A stretch of DNA of 64,000 bases from Streptomyces adelaidensis (GCF_016598475.1 NZ_JAEMUX010000050.1:1-64000), one strand, 5' to 3'; counted from the first letter of the stretch, positions 1-8,964 are shown. Program-made: numbers and translations. The notes: generated by a model not told the origin, from the letters alone.

Positions 1-728
1 AAGAGCGATTGCGTCGGGTGTTCCAGGTAAACCGTGTCCAGTTCGGGGGCCGCGGCACCGTAGATGACGAACGACTGGGTGTGCGCGGCGTAGTTCCCCG
101 CTTCGAACGGGTACACCTGCACCTTGACGTTGGGCAGTCGGGACACCTCGATCAACCGCAACAGTTGTCTGCGCATGGTTGCCCGGCCACCCACGTGGGT
201 GTGGAGCGCTGCCTCATGGATGACCGCGTGATACGTCACAGCGGGGTGGCCGGTCAGAACGCGCTGCCTGGCAAGCCGGAACTGCGTGTATCGGCCGGCG
301 CGATGAGGGTCGGCCTCGGTGGCTCCGAGGACGGCGCGGGCGTAGTCCTCGGTCTGGAGCATGCCGGGAATGAGGAGCGGCTCGTGTGTACGTAGCACGT
401 GTGAACGGGATTCGAGTTCGGCCAGATCCCTGGCCGCCGGTCCGATCGTGTCTCTGAACTGTCCCCACCAGCCCTTGCCGCTTTCGTGGGCCATTTCCAG
501 CAGGTTCTCGAAGTAGGCCCCCTCGGGGCAGCCGTACGCGCGGAGCAGCCTGTACATCCCGTTGCGCGGAACATCGACGCGGCCGGACTCGATGTGACTG
601 ATTCTCGTCCGCTCGGCCTTGATGAGCTTCGCCGCGGTGTCGCCTGACAACCCGGCTCGGATGCGCAGTGTGCGCAGCTCGGCACCCAGACGCCGCTGGC
701 GTTCGCTGGGGCTGGTCCTCGGTGGCAT
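1..728 (-). CDS. XRE-family regulator with DUF5753 domain (3' end outside window)
   Basis: The reading frame starts at ATG (728-726) after a clear GGAGG (733-737) and stays open to the left window edge, giving about 242 visible residues. It begins MPPRTSPSERQRRLGAELRT. Residues about 12-70 form an XRE-type helix-turn-helix (LSGDTAAKLIKAERTRISHI). The rest matches the actinobacterial DUF5753 ligand-like domain, with landmarks such as MLQTEDYARAVL and VQVYPFEAGNY. Such proteins are DNA-binding regulators that commonly sit beside a small DUF397 or ATPase-fold partner; here a small ATPase-fold gene lies divergently at 986. The target is unknown. The C-terminus is missing only because of the window boundary. 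Confidence 0.85.
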   Translation of the reverse strand, partial: MPPRTSPSERQRRLGAELRTLRIRAGLSGDTAAKLIKAERTRISHIESGRVDVPRNGMYRLLRAYGCPEGAYFENLLEMAHESGKGWWGQFRDTIGPAARDLAELESRSHVLRTHEPLLIPGMLQTEDYARAVLGATEADPHRAGRYTQFRLARQRVLTGHPAVTYHAVIHEAALHTHVGGRATMRRQLLRLIEVSRLPNVKVQVYPFEAGNYAAHTQSFVIYGAAAPELDTVYLEHPTQSL

Positions 729-985
729 GCGGTCCTCCTTGTGGCCGTGCGCCGCAGTTTGTCGCGCGGCTCGCGCCAGCGTCCAACGCGCTTGAGGGGT
801 GTCACCCTTCAGGGGGAAGCTCGCCGTACACGGTTGTAACTTTCCCACGGGTGGCCCTAGCGTCGGCAGCAACCCGCTCACCCCGCGTCACGCGGAAGTA
901 CCCCCGCCCTCAAGCCGGTTACCAAGGCGCAAGGCCCGGACCTGGTCAGCGCGTGCACGCTCAACCCCACCGAAAGGCCGACCCC

Positions 986-1411
986 ATGGGCGTATCCCTC
1001 GTCTTCCCGCCCCACCCCGCCTGGGTCCGCACCGCACGAGAAACCGTCCGCACCCTCCTCACCGCCTCCGATCACCCCGAACTCACCGATATCGCAGTCC
1101 TGTTGACCTCGGAAGCCGTCACCAACGCCATCAACGCCTGTGGGGCAAAGGGCTGCACCACCCCGGTCACCCTCCGCGCCGGCTGGCCCACCCCCACCCG
1201 CCTCCGCGTCCTCGTCCACGACGAAGCCCCCGGTGTGCCGACCGCCCGCGCCGCGACCGAGGGCGACGAGGACGGCCGGGGCATCCACCTCATCTCCTAC
1301 GGCGCCGACACGTGGGGCGTGTGCACGCATGGGCCGGGGCCGGGCAAGGCCACATGGTTCGAGTTGGGGGCGCGCGTAACGAGAAACGCCCGGGGCACGG
1401 TGCACCCCTGA
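986..1411 (+). CDS. small GHKL-fold ATP-binding protein (anti-sigma/RsbW-like)
   Basis: This encodes 141 residues. I chose ATG 986 because GAAAGG (971-976) precedes it and an upstream extension would be arginine/proline-rich noise. The sequence has the N-box-like LTSEAVTNAINACG (about residues 41-54), a D-containing loop (VHDEAPGVP) and the glycine motif EDGRGIHLI. This is the single-domain histidine-kinase ATPase fold of anti-sigma-factor kinases and the many orphan ATP-binding proteins of Streptomyces. Partner proteins cannot be read from the sequence. It is divergent from an XRE/DUF5753 regulator, a pairing typical of Streptomyces regulator modules. Confidence 0.8.
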   Translation: MGVSLVFPPHPAWVRTARETVRTLLTASDHPELTDIAVLLTSEAVTNAINACGAKGCTTPVTLRAGWPTPTRLRVLVHDEAPGVPTARAATEGDEDGRGIHLISYGADTWGVCTHGPGPGKATWFELGARVTRNARGTVHP

Positions 1412-1475
1412 TCGCACCGCGCCCCGGACCCCCGCTCCCCCGTCCCCCCCCCCGGAGGGCTCCCCTGCCCCCGGC

Positions 1476-2909
1476 CTATGGCGTAGTCGTCACCAGCGGC
1501 GGCAGTGCCCCCGTCTTGGCCGCCTGCCCGTACCAGTACGCGCTCGACTTCGGGGTCCGGGCCAAGGTCGCGTAGTCCACGTACACCGTGCCGAATCGCT
1601 TCCCGTACCCGTACGCCCACTCGAAGTTGTCCATCAGGGACCACAGGTAGTAGCCACGGACATCCGCGCCCTCCGCGATCGCGCGCCGGACGGCGCGCAG
1701 GTGCCCGTGGAGGTAGGCGATGCGCTCGGGGTCGTGGACACGGCCGTCCGCGTCCATCTTGTCGTCGTACGCCGCCCCGTTCTCCGTCACATACAGCGGC
1801 AGGCCCGGAGCCTCCCGCGAGTACCGCATGATCAGCTCATGCAGACCCGTCGGGTCGATGGTCCAGCCCATCTCCGTACGGTCGCCCGGCGTCTGGTGGA
1901 AGAGGACGTCGTCGGCGCCCGGCCACGGGGAGTGGTCGCTCGCGCCGTGGCCGTCGGCGCGCGGGCCGCTCGCGTCGGCGGGCGCCGCGCCCACCAGGGT
2001 GGGCGTGTAGTAGTTCAACCCCAGCGCGTCCAACGGCTGGTTGGCGGTCGTCACGTCGCCGTCCTCCACGAACGACCAGTCCGTCAGCGAGGCGGTGGCG
2101 GAGAACAGGCTCTCCGGGTACGCCCCGTGCAGCATCGGACCGTGGAAGACACCGTTCGCCAGGTCGTCGATCTTCCGAGCCGCCGCCCGGTCCTCAGGAG
2201 AGTCCGAAATCTGTCGTACGACCGACGAGTTCAGGCTGACCGCGATCGAGTTCCGGGCCGGCATCGCCGAGCGGAGCGCCGAGACCCCCAGCCCGTGCGC
2301 CAGGTTCAGATGGTGCGCCGCGCGCAGCGACGCCACCGGGTCCGTACGGCCGGGCGCGTGCACCCCGGAGCCGTAGCCCAGGAACGCCGTGCACCACGGC
2401 TCGTTGAGGGTGATCCACTGCTCCACGCGATCGCCCAGCGCCTCGCCCACGATCCGCGCGTACTCGGCGAAACGGTGGGCCGTCTCCCGCTCGGGCCAGC
2501 CGCCCGCGTCCTCCAGCTCCTGGGGGAGGTCCCAGTGGTAGAGGGTGACGGCCGGCTTGATGCCCTTGTCCAGCAGCTCGTCGACCAGACGGCGGTAGAA
2601 GTCGAGGCCGCGCTGGATCGCGGGGCCGCGCCCCGTCGGCTGCACCCGCGACCAGGAGATCGAGAAGCGGTACGCGTTGAGGCCCAGGTCCGCCATCAGC
2701 GCCACGTCGTCGCGGTAGCGGTGGTAGTGGTCGACAGCGATGTCACCGTGCTCACCACCGGCGGTCTTGCCCGGGGTGTGACTGAAGGTGTCCCAGATGG
2801 AAGGCGTACGGCCGTCCTCCCGCACCGCCCCCTCGATCTGGTACGCGGAGGTAGCCGCGCCCCAGAGGAAGGCGGGAGGAAAGGTCACCGGCGTTGTGGG
2901 CTCAGGCAT
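1476..2909 (-). CDS. bglC: GH1 beta-glucosidase, BglC-like
   Basis: This 477-residue glycoside hydrolase family 1 enzyme should hydrolyse cellobiose and cellotriose to glucose in the cytoplasm after import. It starts with the GH1 signature FLWGAATSAYQIEGA. It carries the acid/base motif TLNEP (Glu about 170) and the nucleophile motif YVTENG (Glu about 376), and it has normal full length without a signal peptide. It is the last gene of the cebE-cebF-cebG-bglC run. A CebR-type palindrome (2909-2922) overlaps its ribosome binding site and touches the start codon, so it can be repressed separately from the transporter genes. The identity rests on family motifs plus the conserved gene order. Confidence 0.93.
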   Translation of the reverse strand: MPEPTTPVTFPPAFLWGAATSAYQIEGAVREDGRTPSIWDTFSHTPGKTAGGEHGDIAVDHYHRYRDDVALMADLGLNAYRFSISWSRVQPTGRGPAIQRGLDFYRRLVDELLDKGIKPAVTLYHWDLPQELEDAGGWPERETAHRFAEYARIVGEALGDRVEQWITLNEPWCTAFLGYGSGVHAPGRTDPVASLRAAHHLNLAHGLGVSALRSAMPARNSIAVSLNSSVVRQISDSPEDRAAARKIDDLANGVFHGPMLHGAYPESLFSATASLTDWSFVEDGDVTTANQPLDALGLNYYTPTLVGAAPADASGPRADGHGASDHSPWPGADDVLFHQTPGDRTEMGWTIDPTGLHELIMRYSREAPGLPLYVTENGAAYDDKMDADGRVHDPERIAYLHGHLRAVRRAIAEGADVRGYYLWSLMDNFEWAYGYGKRFGTVYVDYATLARTPKSSAYWYGQAAKTGALPPLVTTTP

Positions 2910-2922
2910 GGAAGCGCTCCCA
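2909..2922. promoter_or_regulatory. CebR box over the bglC ribosome binding site
   Basis: TGGAAGCGCTCCCA is a 14-bp near-palindrome with one mismatch to the CebR consensus TGGGAGCGCTCCCA. It begins at the first base of the bglC start codon and includes its GGGAG Shine-Dalgarno. CebR is a LacI-family repressor relieved by cello-oligosaccharides in other streptomycetes. Confidence 0.85.
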
Positions 2923-3042
2923 TAGGTGGTCGTGAAGACCGACGGAGGTGGGTGGGGGGATAGCGGGAGAGGAGAGGAACAGGGGCCGAGGCAGCGGCGA
3001 CCCGGCCCCCTGAAGACGCGCTGACGAAGGAGGGCCTCGGCC

Positions 3043-3960
3043 TCAGCCCTTCACCGCGCCCTGCATGATGCCCCCCACGATCTGCTTGCCGAAGACCGCG
3101 AAGACCAGCAGCAGCGGCAGCGTGCTGAGCAGCGCGCCCGCCATGATCAGGGCCTGGTCGGGGGTGTAGCCGCGGCCCAGGCCGGCGACCGCGACCTGGA
3201 CGGTCGGGTTGCCCAGCTGGGTCAGGACGAGGAACGGCCACAGGAAGTCGTTCCAGGTCTGGACGAACGTCAGCATGCCGAGGACGGCCATCGCGGGCCG
3301 CGCGGCGGGGAACACCACGTGCCAGATCACCCGCCAGCTGCTCGCGCCGTCGACGCGGGCCGCCTCGATGATCTCGTCGGGCAGGGCCTGGATCAGGTAC
3401 TGCCGCATGAAGAAGACGCCGAACGCGCTGACCAGCGAGGGCAGGATCACCGCCTGGAGCTGGTCGGTCCAGTCGAGCTTGGCGACCATCATGTAGAGCG
3501 GGATCACCTGGAGCTGCGGCGGCACCATCATCGTGCCGATCACGATCAGCATCAGGGCACCCCGGCCCCTGAAGCGCAGCTTGGCGAAGGCGAACCCGGC
3601 GAGTGTGGACAGGACGACGATGGTCAGCGACGAAACACCCGCCACGATCGTCGTGTTGAGGAACGCCTCGCCCAGATTGGCGTCCTTCCAGGCCACTTCG
3701 AGCTTGTCGAAGAGATTCGCGCCGAACCAGAACGGCGGCGGGGTCTCGGCCAGCCGCGCGTTGTCGCGCGAGGCGGCGATCGCCGTCCAGAACAGCGGGA
3801 ACACCGAGACCAGGGTGAACGCGATGAGGACGAGGTATGCGACGGGCCCGGCGTGATGCTGCCCGCCCGCCCGCGCCGCTTTCAGCCCGCGCCTGCGCCG
3901 CCCGTTCTTCGGCGGCTCCGGCACCGCGTCGGCCGGAGGTTTGGTGATTGTCGTCGTCAC
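3043..3960 (-). CDS. cebG: cellobiose ABC transporter permease CebG
   Basis: This is a 305-residue binding-protein-dependent permease with six predicted membrane segments. The first is about residues 40-62. The EAA loop that contacts the ATPase is at about residues 199-222 (EAARVDGASSW). It ends QGAVKG, typical of the MalG-like subunit of sugar importers. It lies 10 bp after cebF and 133 bp before bglC in the same direction. No ATPase gene is nearby; in streptomycetes the multiple-sugar ATPase MsiK, encoded elsewhere, serves this importer, and that is inferred here. Confidence 0.92.
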   Translation of the reverse strand: MTTTITKPPADAVPEPPKNGRRRRGLKAARAGGQHHAGPVAYLVLIAFTLVSVFPLFWTAIAASRDNARLAETPPPFWFGANLFDKLEVAWKDANLGEAFLNTTIVAGVSSLTIVVLSTLAGFAFAKLRFRGRGALMLIVIGTMMVPPQLQVIPLYMMVAKLDWTDQLQAVILPSLVSAFGVFFMRQYLIQALPDEIIEAARVDGASSWRVIWHVVFPAARPAMAVLGMLTFVQTWNDFLWPFLVLTQLGNPTVQVAVAGLGRGYTPDQALIMAGALLSTLPLLLVFAVFGKQIVGGIMQGAVKG

Positions 3961-3970
3961 GGCCGGTCTC

Positions 3971-4975
3971 CTAACTACTGGCGCGCAGCCGGCGCGAGAT
4001 GACGTAGTTGATGATTCCGACCACGATGAGGATCAGGAACATCGTCCAGGCGATGGCAGAGGCGCGGCCCAGATGCTGGTTCACCCAGCCCTGCTCGTAC
4101 AGGTACAGGCCCAGCGTCTGGAACTGGTGCTGAGGACCGCCGGACGCGCCCTTGTTGGCGTCGAACAGCAGCGGCTCGGCGAAGAGCTGCGAGGCACCGA
4201 TGGTCGACACGACGACGGTGAACAGGATCGTCGGGCGCAGCGACGGCAGCGTCACATGGATGAACTGCTTCCAACGGCTGGCGCCGTCGAGGGCCGCCGA
4301 CTCGTACAGGTCCTGCGGGATCGCCTGCATCGCGGCGAGGTAGATCAGCGCGTTGTAGCCGGTCCAGCGCCAGATGACGACGGTCGACACGGCGATCTTC
4401 GAGAACCAGGTGTCGTTCTGCCAGTCGACGGCGTCGAACCCGACCAGACCGAGGAACCAGTTGATCATTCCGTAGTCGCGGCCGAAGAGCAGCACGAAGA
4501 CCAGGGTGGCGGCGGCGATCGACGTGGCGTACGGGGCGAGCATCACGACCCGGTAGAAGGTCGAGGCGCGGAGCTTGTAGTTGAGGATGTGCGCGATACC
4601 CAGCGCCATCATCAGCTGCGGGACGGTCGAGATGATCCCGATGATCAGCGTGTTCTTCGCGGCGTTCCAGAAGAACTCGTCGTCGAAGATCCGGGTGTAG
4701 TTGCGCAGCCCCGCCCAGCTCATGTCGGTGGGGGCGGTCAGTTCCACGGTGTGCAGCGAGGCCCAGCCGGTGTAGAGCAGCGGGAACAGGCCGAAGGCGA
4801 GGAACAGCAGGAAGAAGGGCGAGACGAAGGCGTACGGGCTCCAGCGTACGTCCCGCTGCCAGCGGCGGGACAGCCGGGCCCGGCGGCGTTCCTCGTTCGC
4901 GGACCCCGCGGGCGGGCGGGCCGGGGCCGCGCCCCCCTTCGCGGGGGGCGCGGCGGTGTCGTGCCGTGTGGGCAT
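3971..4975 (-). CDS. cebF: cebF-type sugar ABC transporter permease
   Basis: This is a 334-residue MalF-like permease. A basic, proline-rich cytoplasmic N-terminus precedes membrane helix 1 at about residues 48-68. The EAA loop is ESAALDGASRW at about residues 225-235. ATG 4975 lies 5 bp after the cebE stop. A GTG at 4984 overlapping the cebE stop (GTGA) is an alternative start that would couple translation. With CebG it forms the membrane channel for cellobiose/cellotriose uptake. Confidence 0.9.
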   Translation of the reverse strand: MPTRHDTAAPPAKGGAAPARPPAGSANEERRRARLSRRWQRDVRWSPYAFVSPFFLLFLAFGLFPLLYTGWASLHTVELTAPTDMSWAGLRNYTRIFDDEFFWNAAKNTLIIGIISTVPQLMMALGIAHILNYKLRASTFYRVVMLAPYATSIAAATLVFVLLFGRDYGMINWFLGLVGFDAVDWQNDTWFSKIAVSTVVIWRWTGYNALIYLAAMQAIPQDLYESAALDGASRWKQFIHVTLPSLRPTILFTVVVSTIGASQLFAEPLLFDANKGASGGPQHQFQTLGLYLYEQGWVNQHLGRASAIAWTMFLILIVVGIINYVISRRLRASS

Positions 4976-4980
4976 ACCGG

Positions 4981-6348
4981 TCACTTGTCCAGTGCGTTGT
5001 CGATGGTCTTGACGGCGTTCTTCCACGCTTCCTCGGCCGACTTGCCCTGGGTCACGAGGATCACGCCGTTGTCGGTCAGGCCCTGCTGGATGATCTGGTC
5101 CTTCGCACCGATCGTCTGGACCGGGATGTTCTCGGCGGCCTCCGCGAAGATCGTGCCGATCGGCGCGTCACCGGTCATGTCGTTCTTCGCGTCCTTCACC
5201 GCGGCCGAGTCGTAGGCGGCCGGGGTGCTCGGGAAACTGCCCTGCACGGCGAAGAGCTTGGCCTGCTGCTCGGGTGCGGTCAACCAGGCGGCCAGCTTCG
5301 CGGCCTCCTCGGCGTTCTTGCCGTTCTTGGGCACGGACAGGAAGGAACCGCCCCAGTTACCGGACTTCGGCGCCTGGGCGATCTCCCACTTGCCGGCCGA
5401 CTCGGGCTTCGACTTGCCCTTGATGTAACCGAGCATCCACGGCGGGCAGGACATCGCGGCGAACTTGCTGTTGGCGATCGTCGTGTCCCAGGCCGGCTGG
5501 AACTGCGTCTGGTTGCCGATCAGCCCGTCCTCGGCGGCCTTGGCCGTGAGGTCGAAGGCATCCTTGACGGCCGGGTTCGTCTTGTAGATGACCTCGCCGG
5601 AAGAGTCGTAGAACCGGTCCTTCTCGCCGCTGAGGATCGCCTGCAGCAGACCGCCGGGCGAGTCCAGGAAGGTGGTGCCCTCGGGCGCCTTCTCCTGGAA
5701 CTTCTTGCCGGTCTCGACGAACTTGTCCCAGCTGCCGGTCCACAGCTTGCCGACTTCCTCGCGGTCGGTGGGCAGACCGGCCGCCTGGAAGAGGTCCTTG
5801 CGGTAGCAGATGGCCATCGGGCCGACGTCGGTGCCGACGGCGATCGTCTGGCCGTCCGCCGTGGTGGCCTGCTGCCACTTCCAGTCCAGGTAGTCGCTCT
5901 TCTTGCCGTACTTCGACAGGTCGAGAAGCTTGTCCGACTGGGTCTGGACGATCTCGGCGATGTTGCCGACCTCGACCATCTGGATGTCCTGGAGACCGCT
6001 GCCGGTGGTCAGGTGGTTGAGGAGAGCGGGGTAGTAGTTCTCGTTCCGCTCCACCACGGTCTGCTGGATGTCGATGTCCGGGTTGAGCTTCTCGTACTCC
6101 TTGTACAGACCGGACTCCTCGAAGCCCGCGGTGCCGAAGAGCCCCAGGGTGATCTTGGTCTTGCCGCCGCCGCCGCCGCCGTCCGACGACGAGTCGTCCT
6201 CGTCCTTGCCGTCGTCAGCGCAGCCGGCCAGCAGCCCGGCGCTCAGCGCGGCGACGGCGGCGATGACCACCGTCTTGCGCGTCCTGCGGGCGATACGGGT
6301 GCCCCCGCTCGACCGCAGCCGAGAGTGGGGGAGGGTACGTGCTCGCAT
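4981..6348 (-). CDS. cebE: cebE-type cello-oligosaccharide-binding lipoprotein
   Basis: This 455-residue extracellular solute-binding protein (family 1) delivers cellobiose/cellotriose to CebFG. ATG 6348 has a good GGAGG (6354-6358). An arginine-rich n-region and a hydrophobic stretch lead to the lipobox LLAGC with the acylated Cys at about 43. An acidic Ser/Gly linker follows, typical of Streptomyces lipoproteins. The body has the usual solute-binding landmarks (KITLGLFGTAGFEES near the start). It is the first gene of the operon, 117 bp downstream of a perfect CebR box, so it should be induced by cello-oligosaccharides. Confidence 0.92.
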   Translation of the reverse strand: MRARTLPHSRLRSSGGTRIARRTRKTVVIAAVAALSAGLLAGCADDGKDEDDSSSDGGGGGGKTKITLGLFGTAGFEESGLYKEYEKLNPDIDIQQTVVERNENYYPALLNHLTTGSGLQDIQMVEVGNIAEIVQTQSDKLLDLSKYGKKSDYLDWKWQQATTADGQTIAVGTDVGPMAICYRKDLFQAAGLPTDREEVGKLWTGSWDKFVETGKKFQEKAPEGTTFLDSPGGLLQAILSGEKDRFYDSSGEVIYKTNPAVKDAFDLTAKAAEDGLIGNQTQFQPAWDTTIANSKFAAMSCPPWMLGYIKGKSKPESAGKWEIAQAPKSGNWGGSFLSVPKNGKNAEEAAKLAAWLTAPEQQAKLFAVQGSFPSTPAAYDSAAVKDAKNDMTGDAPIGTIFAEAAENIPVQTIGAKDQIIQQGLTDNGVILVTQGKSAEEAWKNAVKTIDNALDK

Positions 6349-6464
6349 TGCGTCCTCCAGATGCCCTGACGTGCCGACCCCCCGGCCAACTGCGTTGCTG
6401 GGCCTGTTAGTTCTAGCTGCGGCTCGGGCGGGGAACGTGCGGGATGTGTAAGTGCCAGGTACCG

Positions 6465-6478
6465 TGGGAGCGCTCCCA
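6465..6478. promoter_or_regulatory. perfect CebR operator upstream of cebE
   Basis: TGGGAGCGCTCCCA is a perfect 14-bp palindrome (16 bp counting the flanking G and C), identical to the known CebR consensus. It sits in the 430-bp region between divergent cebE and cebR. I see no second full box nearer cebR. Confidence 0.93.
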
Positions 6479-6687
6479 CAAGTGATGTGTTGAAGAGTCG
6501 TCGGTTCGTGCGGGGGTGTCAAGGGAGCGAGCGCGCAGAGATGTCTTCGGTTATCGGGCTGTTAACCAACCCGGGTTCGGGCGGCAGCGCCGGCCCCGCC
6601 GCGCCCGGTGGTCCGCCCGGTGGTTCCCCCGCCGCTCCGGTCGGACACCGGACTCGGCGGCCCCGATCGACCACCCCTGATCACTGC

Positions 6688-6722
6688 TCGGACGTCGTAC
6701 TCGGACGTCGCCTCGGACGTCG
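6688..6722. repeat. three TCGGACGTCG repeats in the cebR leader
   Basis: TCGGACGTCG occurs at 6688-6697, 6701-6710 and 6713-6722, with GTACGTCG following. The unit contains the palindrome GACGTC. The array ends about 56 bp before the cebR start codon, so it could lie in the promoter or untranslated leader. Function unknown. Confidence 0.7.
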
Positions 6723-6778
6723 TACGTCGACCAGGACTGTTAGATTCCACGCCAGCGCGGTGTGAACGGGAGGCGACC

Positions 6779-7837
6779 ATGGTGGCAGGCCACGGAGCAC
6801 GGGGCCGGAGCGGTGGGCGGCCCACGTTGGAAGAGGTCGCCGCGCGAGCCGGTGTCGGCCGCGGCACGGTCTCGCGGGTGATCAACGGCTCGCCCCGGGT
6901 CAGCGACGCGACCCGCGCGGCGGTCGAGGCGGCCGTCGCGGAGCTCGGTTACGTCCCGAACACGGCGGCCCGCGCCCTCGCGGCGAACCGCACCGATGCG
7001 ATCGCGATGGTCGTCCCCGAGCCGGAGACCCGCTTCTTCGCCGAGCCCTACTTCTCCGACATCCTCAAGGGCGTGGGCGCCCAGCTGTCCGACACGGAGA
7101 TGCAGCTCCTGCTGATCTTCGCGGGCAGCGACCGGGAGCGCCGCCGCCTGGCCCAGTACCTGGCGGCGCACCGGGTGGACGGGGTGCTGCTCGTCTCCGT
7201 CCACGCGGACGACCCGTTGCCCGATTTGCTGGCGCAGCTGGAAATCCCGTCGGTGATCAGCGGCCCGCGCTCCAAGCACGAGACGCTCCCCTCCGTCGAC
7301 TCGGACAACTACGGCGGCGGCCGCTCGGCGGTAGAACACCTGATCGGGCGAGGTCGCGCCCGGATAGCCACGATCACCGGCCGCCTGGACGTCTACGGCG
7401 CCCAGCGCCGCATCGAGGGCTACCGCGAGGCCCTGGAGGAGGCCGGCCGCGAGGTCGACGAGCGCCTCATCGTCCCCGGCGACTTCACGGAGCAGGGCGG
7501 CCGGCGGGCGATGGCGGAACTGCTGTCCCGCTGTCCCGACCTGGACGCGGTCTTCGCCGAGTCCGACGTCATGGCCGCCGGCGCCCGCCAGGTCCTCCGC
7601 GAGGCCGGCCGCCGCATACCCGACGACGTGGCCCTCGTCGGCTACGACGACTCCGCCATCGCCCGCCACATGGACCCGCCCCTGACCAGCGTCCGCCAGC
7701 CCATAGAGGAGATGGGCCGCGCGATGATCGACCTACTCCTCGACGAGATCGCGGACCGCCGGCCGGCGGTGTCGCGAGGCTTGGAACGGCGACAGGTGGT
7801 TCTGCCGACGGAACTGGTGGCGCGGGCTTCGTCGTGA
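6779..7837 (+). CDS. cebR: LacI-family cellobiose repressor CebR
   Basis: This encodes 352 residues. ATG 6779 follows GGGAGG (6768-6773); an in-frame upstream extension to 6608 lacks a domain and was not used. The LacI helix-turn-helix is at residues about 15-60 (LEEVAARAGVGRGTVSRVIN, then the hinge NTAARALAANRTD). The periplasmic-binding-protein-like effector domain follows. It is divergent from cebE, and two boxes matching the CebR consensus occur at the expected places, supporting the role of repressor of cello-oligosaccharide uptake. In Streptomyces scabies this regulator links cellulose sensing to virulence; no such link can be read here. Confidence 0.92.
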   Translation: MVAGHGARGRSGGRPTLEEVAARAGVGRGTVSRVINGSPRVSDATRAAVEAAVAELGYVPNTAARALAANRTDAIAMVVPEPETRFFAEPYFSDILKGVGAQLSDTEMQLLLIFAGSDRERRRLAQYLAAHRVDGVLLVSVHADDPLPDLLAQLEIPSVISGPRSKHETLPSVDSDNYGGGRSAVEHLIGRGRARIATITGRLDVYGAQRRIEGYREALEEAGREVDERLIVPGDFTEQGGRRAMAELLSRCPDLDAVFAESDVMAAGARQVLREAGRRIPDDVALVGYDDSAIARHMDPPLTSVRQPIEEMGRAMIDLLLDEIADRRPAVSRGLERRQVVLPTELVARASS

Positions 7838-7866
7838 GCCCGTCTGCCGTCTGCCGCCTGCCTCTC

Positions 7867-7939
7867 GTCACCGGCTGCCGCCCGCCCCCCGGTCACCGGC
7901 TGCCGCCCGGCCCCGGTCACCAGGTGCCTCCCGCCCCCA
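7867..7939. repeat. three imperfect ~24-bp repeats after cebR
   Basis: GTCACCGGCTGCCGCCCG occurs twice, 24-25 bp apart, followed by a diverged third unit (GTCACCAGGTGCCTCCCG). They fill the 114-bp convergent gap between cebR and the PP2C-like gene. No hairpin terminator is obvious there. Confidence 0.6.
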
Positions 7940-7951
7940 GTCGTCGCATGA

Positions 7952-8824
7952 TCAGGCCGGCGGGCCGGTGTCGTTGAAGCGCACATGTACGGCGGTGGCG
8001 TCGTCGCTGCGCTTGAAGCGCGGCCAGCGCAGGCACTCCGGGTCCGACATCTCAGCCTCCCGGGTACGCGCGATGAGCGCGGCCGGCCCTTCGTCCCGGA
8101 GGACCTGAAGGAGCGCGGGCCAGGTGAGGACGCCGAACGGGTCGACCAGGCGGCTCGCCCCGTCGCTGAGCAGGGCCGCCTGGCGCACGCTCCCGAGCGG
8201 AAGTGTGCCGGTGCGGGCGTGTTCCGCGGCCCGGGGGAGGGCCGAGGCGACCCAGTAGCCGCCGGGCCGGTTGCGAAGGCGCAGGTAGAGCGCCTGAAGT
8301 TCGGCGACGACGGTCGTGAGATCGGCGAGGCCCCTGAGATCCGTGCTTCCGGTGAGGCCATGGCTGTCGAGTACGGCGCGGAGGTGTTTCCGAGCGAGCT
8401 GTTCACCGGTGTCATCAGTGATGGCCCGAATGCTGCCTCCGCCCTCCCCGCAGTCGAGAAGGAGGACGCTGTCGGACAGCACGAGGTAGTCGAGGACGTC
8501 ATCGCGGCGGCGGATCATCGCGACCGTAGAGGCGGGACCATCCTCTCGGCTCAGGTCGCACGTCGCGTCATGCAGGCCGTTCACCCCGGTGATGGCGAGG
8601 GAGAGCACATCGGTCAGTGACGTGGAGTGGTCGACAGCGGCCAGACTCATCAGGCGCGCGCCGAGATGCCGCACGTACCAGGAGGTGCTGTGCGCGCAGC
8701 CGGCCGGGGGACCGCCGGGAACAACGGAAACCCCGTCGAGGACCACGACCGTGTCCGGCCCGGTGAGAGCGATGTCTTCGTTCACGGCGCCCATGCCCGG
8801 ACCCGAGGCGACAGATAGCTGCAC
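7952..8824 (-). CDS. PP2C-family protein phosphatase-like protein
   Basis: This encodes 290 residues. The start is GTG 8824, preceded by AGGAG (8830-8834). PPM/PP2C motifs are visible: NED near residues 15-17, VVLDGVS in place of the canonical DGxG, LLSDGASR at about 221-228, and a C-terminal DDATAV. The metal-binding aspartates are therefore mostly kept, so a small cytoplasmic Ser/Thr phosphatase is likely. Streptomyces has many paralogues of unknown substrate. It is divergent from a beta-lactamase-fold hydrolase across a region with spaced TGTTCGG repeats. Confidence 0.75.
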   Translation of the reverse strand: MQLSVASGPGMGAVNEDIALTGPDTVVVLDGVSVVPGGPPAGCAHSTSWYVRHLGARLMSLAAVDHSTSLTDVLSLAITGVNGLHDATCDLSREDGPASTVAMIRRRDDVLDYLVLSDSVLLLDCGEGGGSIRAITDDTGEQLARKHLRAVLDSHGLTGSTDLRGLADLTTVVAELQALYLRLRNRPGGYWVASALPRAAEHARTGTLPLGSVRQAALLSDGASRLVDPFGVLTWPALLQVLRDEGPAALIARTREAEMSDPECLRWPRFKRSDDATAVHVRFNDTGPPA

Positions 8825-8882
8825 GATTCTCCTTTCGCTTTCACCACTTTCCCTGGGGTGAAATCCACAATCCCCGCTTCCG

Positions 8883-8929
8883 TGTTCGGACTTCCTTGTT
8901 CGGATTTCTTGTTCGGCTCTCCTGTTCGG
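8883..8929. repeat. four TGTTCGG direct repeats, 13-14 bp spacing
   Basis: TGTTCGG begins at 8883, 8897, 8910 and 8923, all in one orientation, in the divergent promoter region of the phosphatase (8824, minus) and the hydrolase (8965, plus). Helically near-phased direct repeats suggest a multimeric regulator site; none is recognised. Confidence 0.75.
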
Positions 8930-8964
8930 GATTAAAAGGGAATCCCCCGGAGCAGCGTTTCCGC

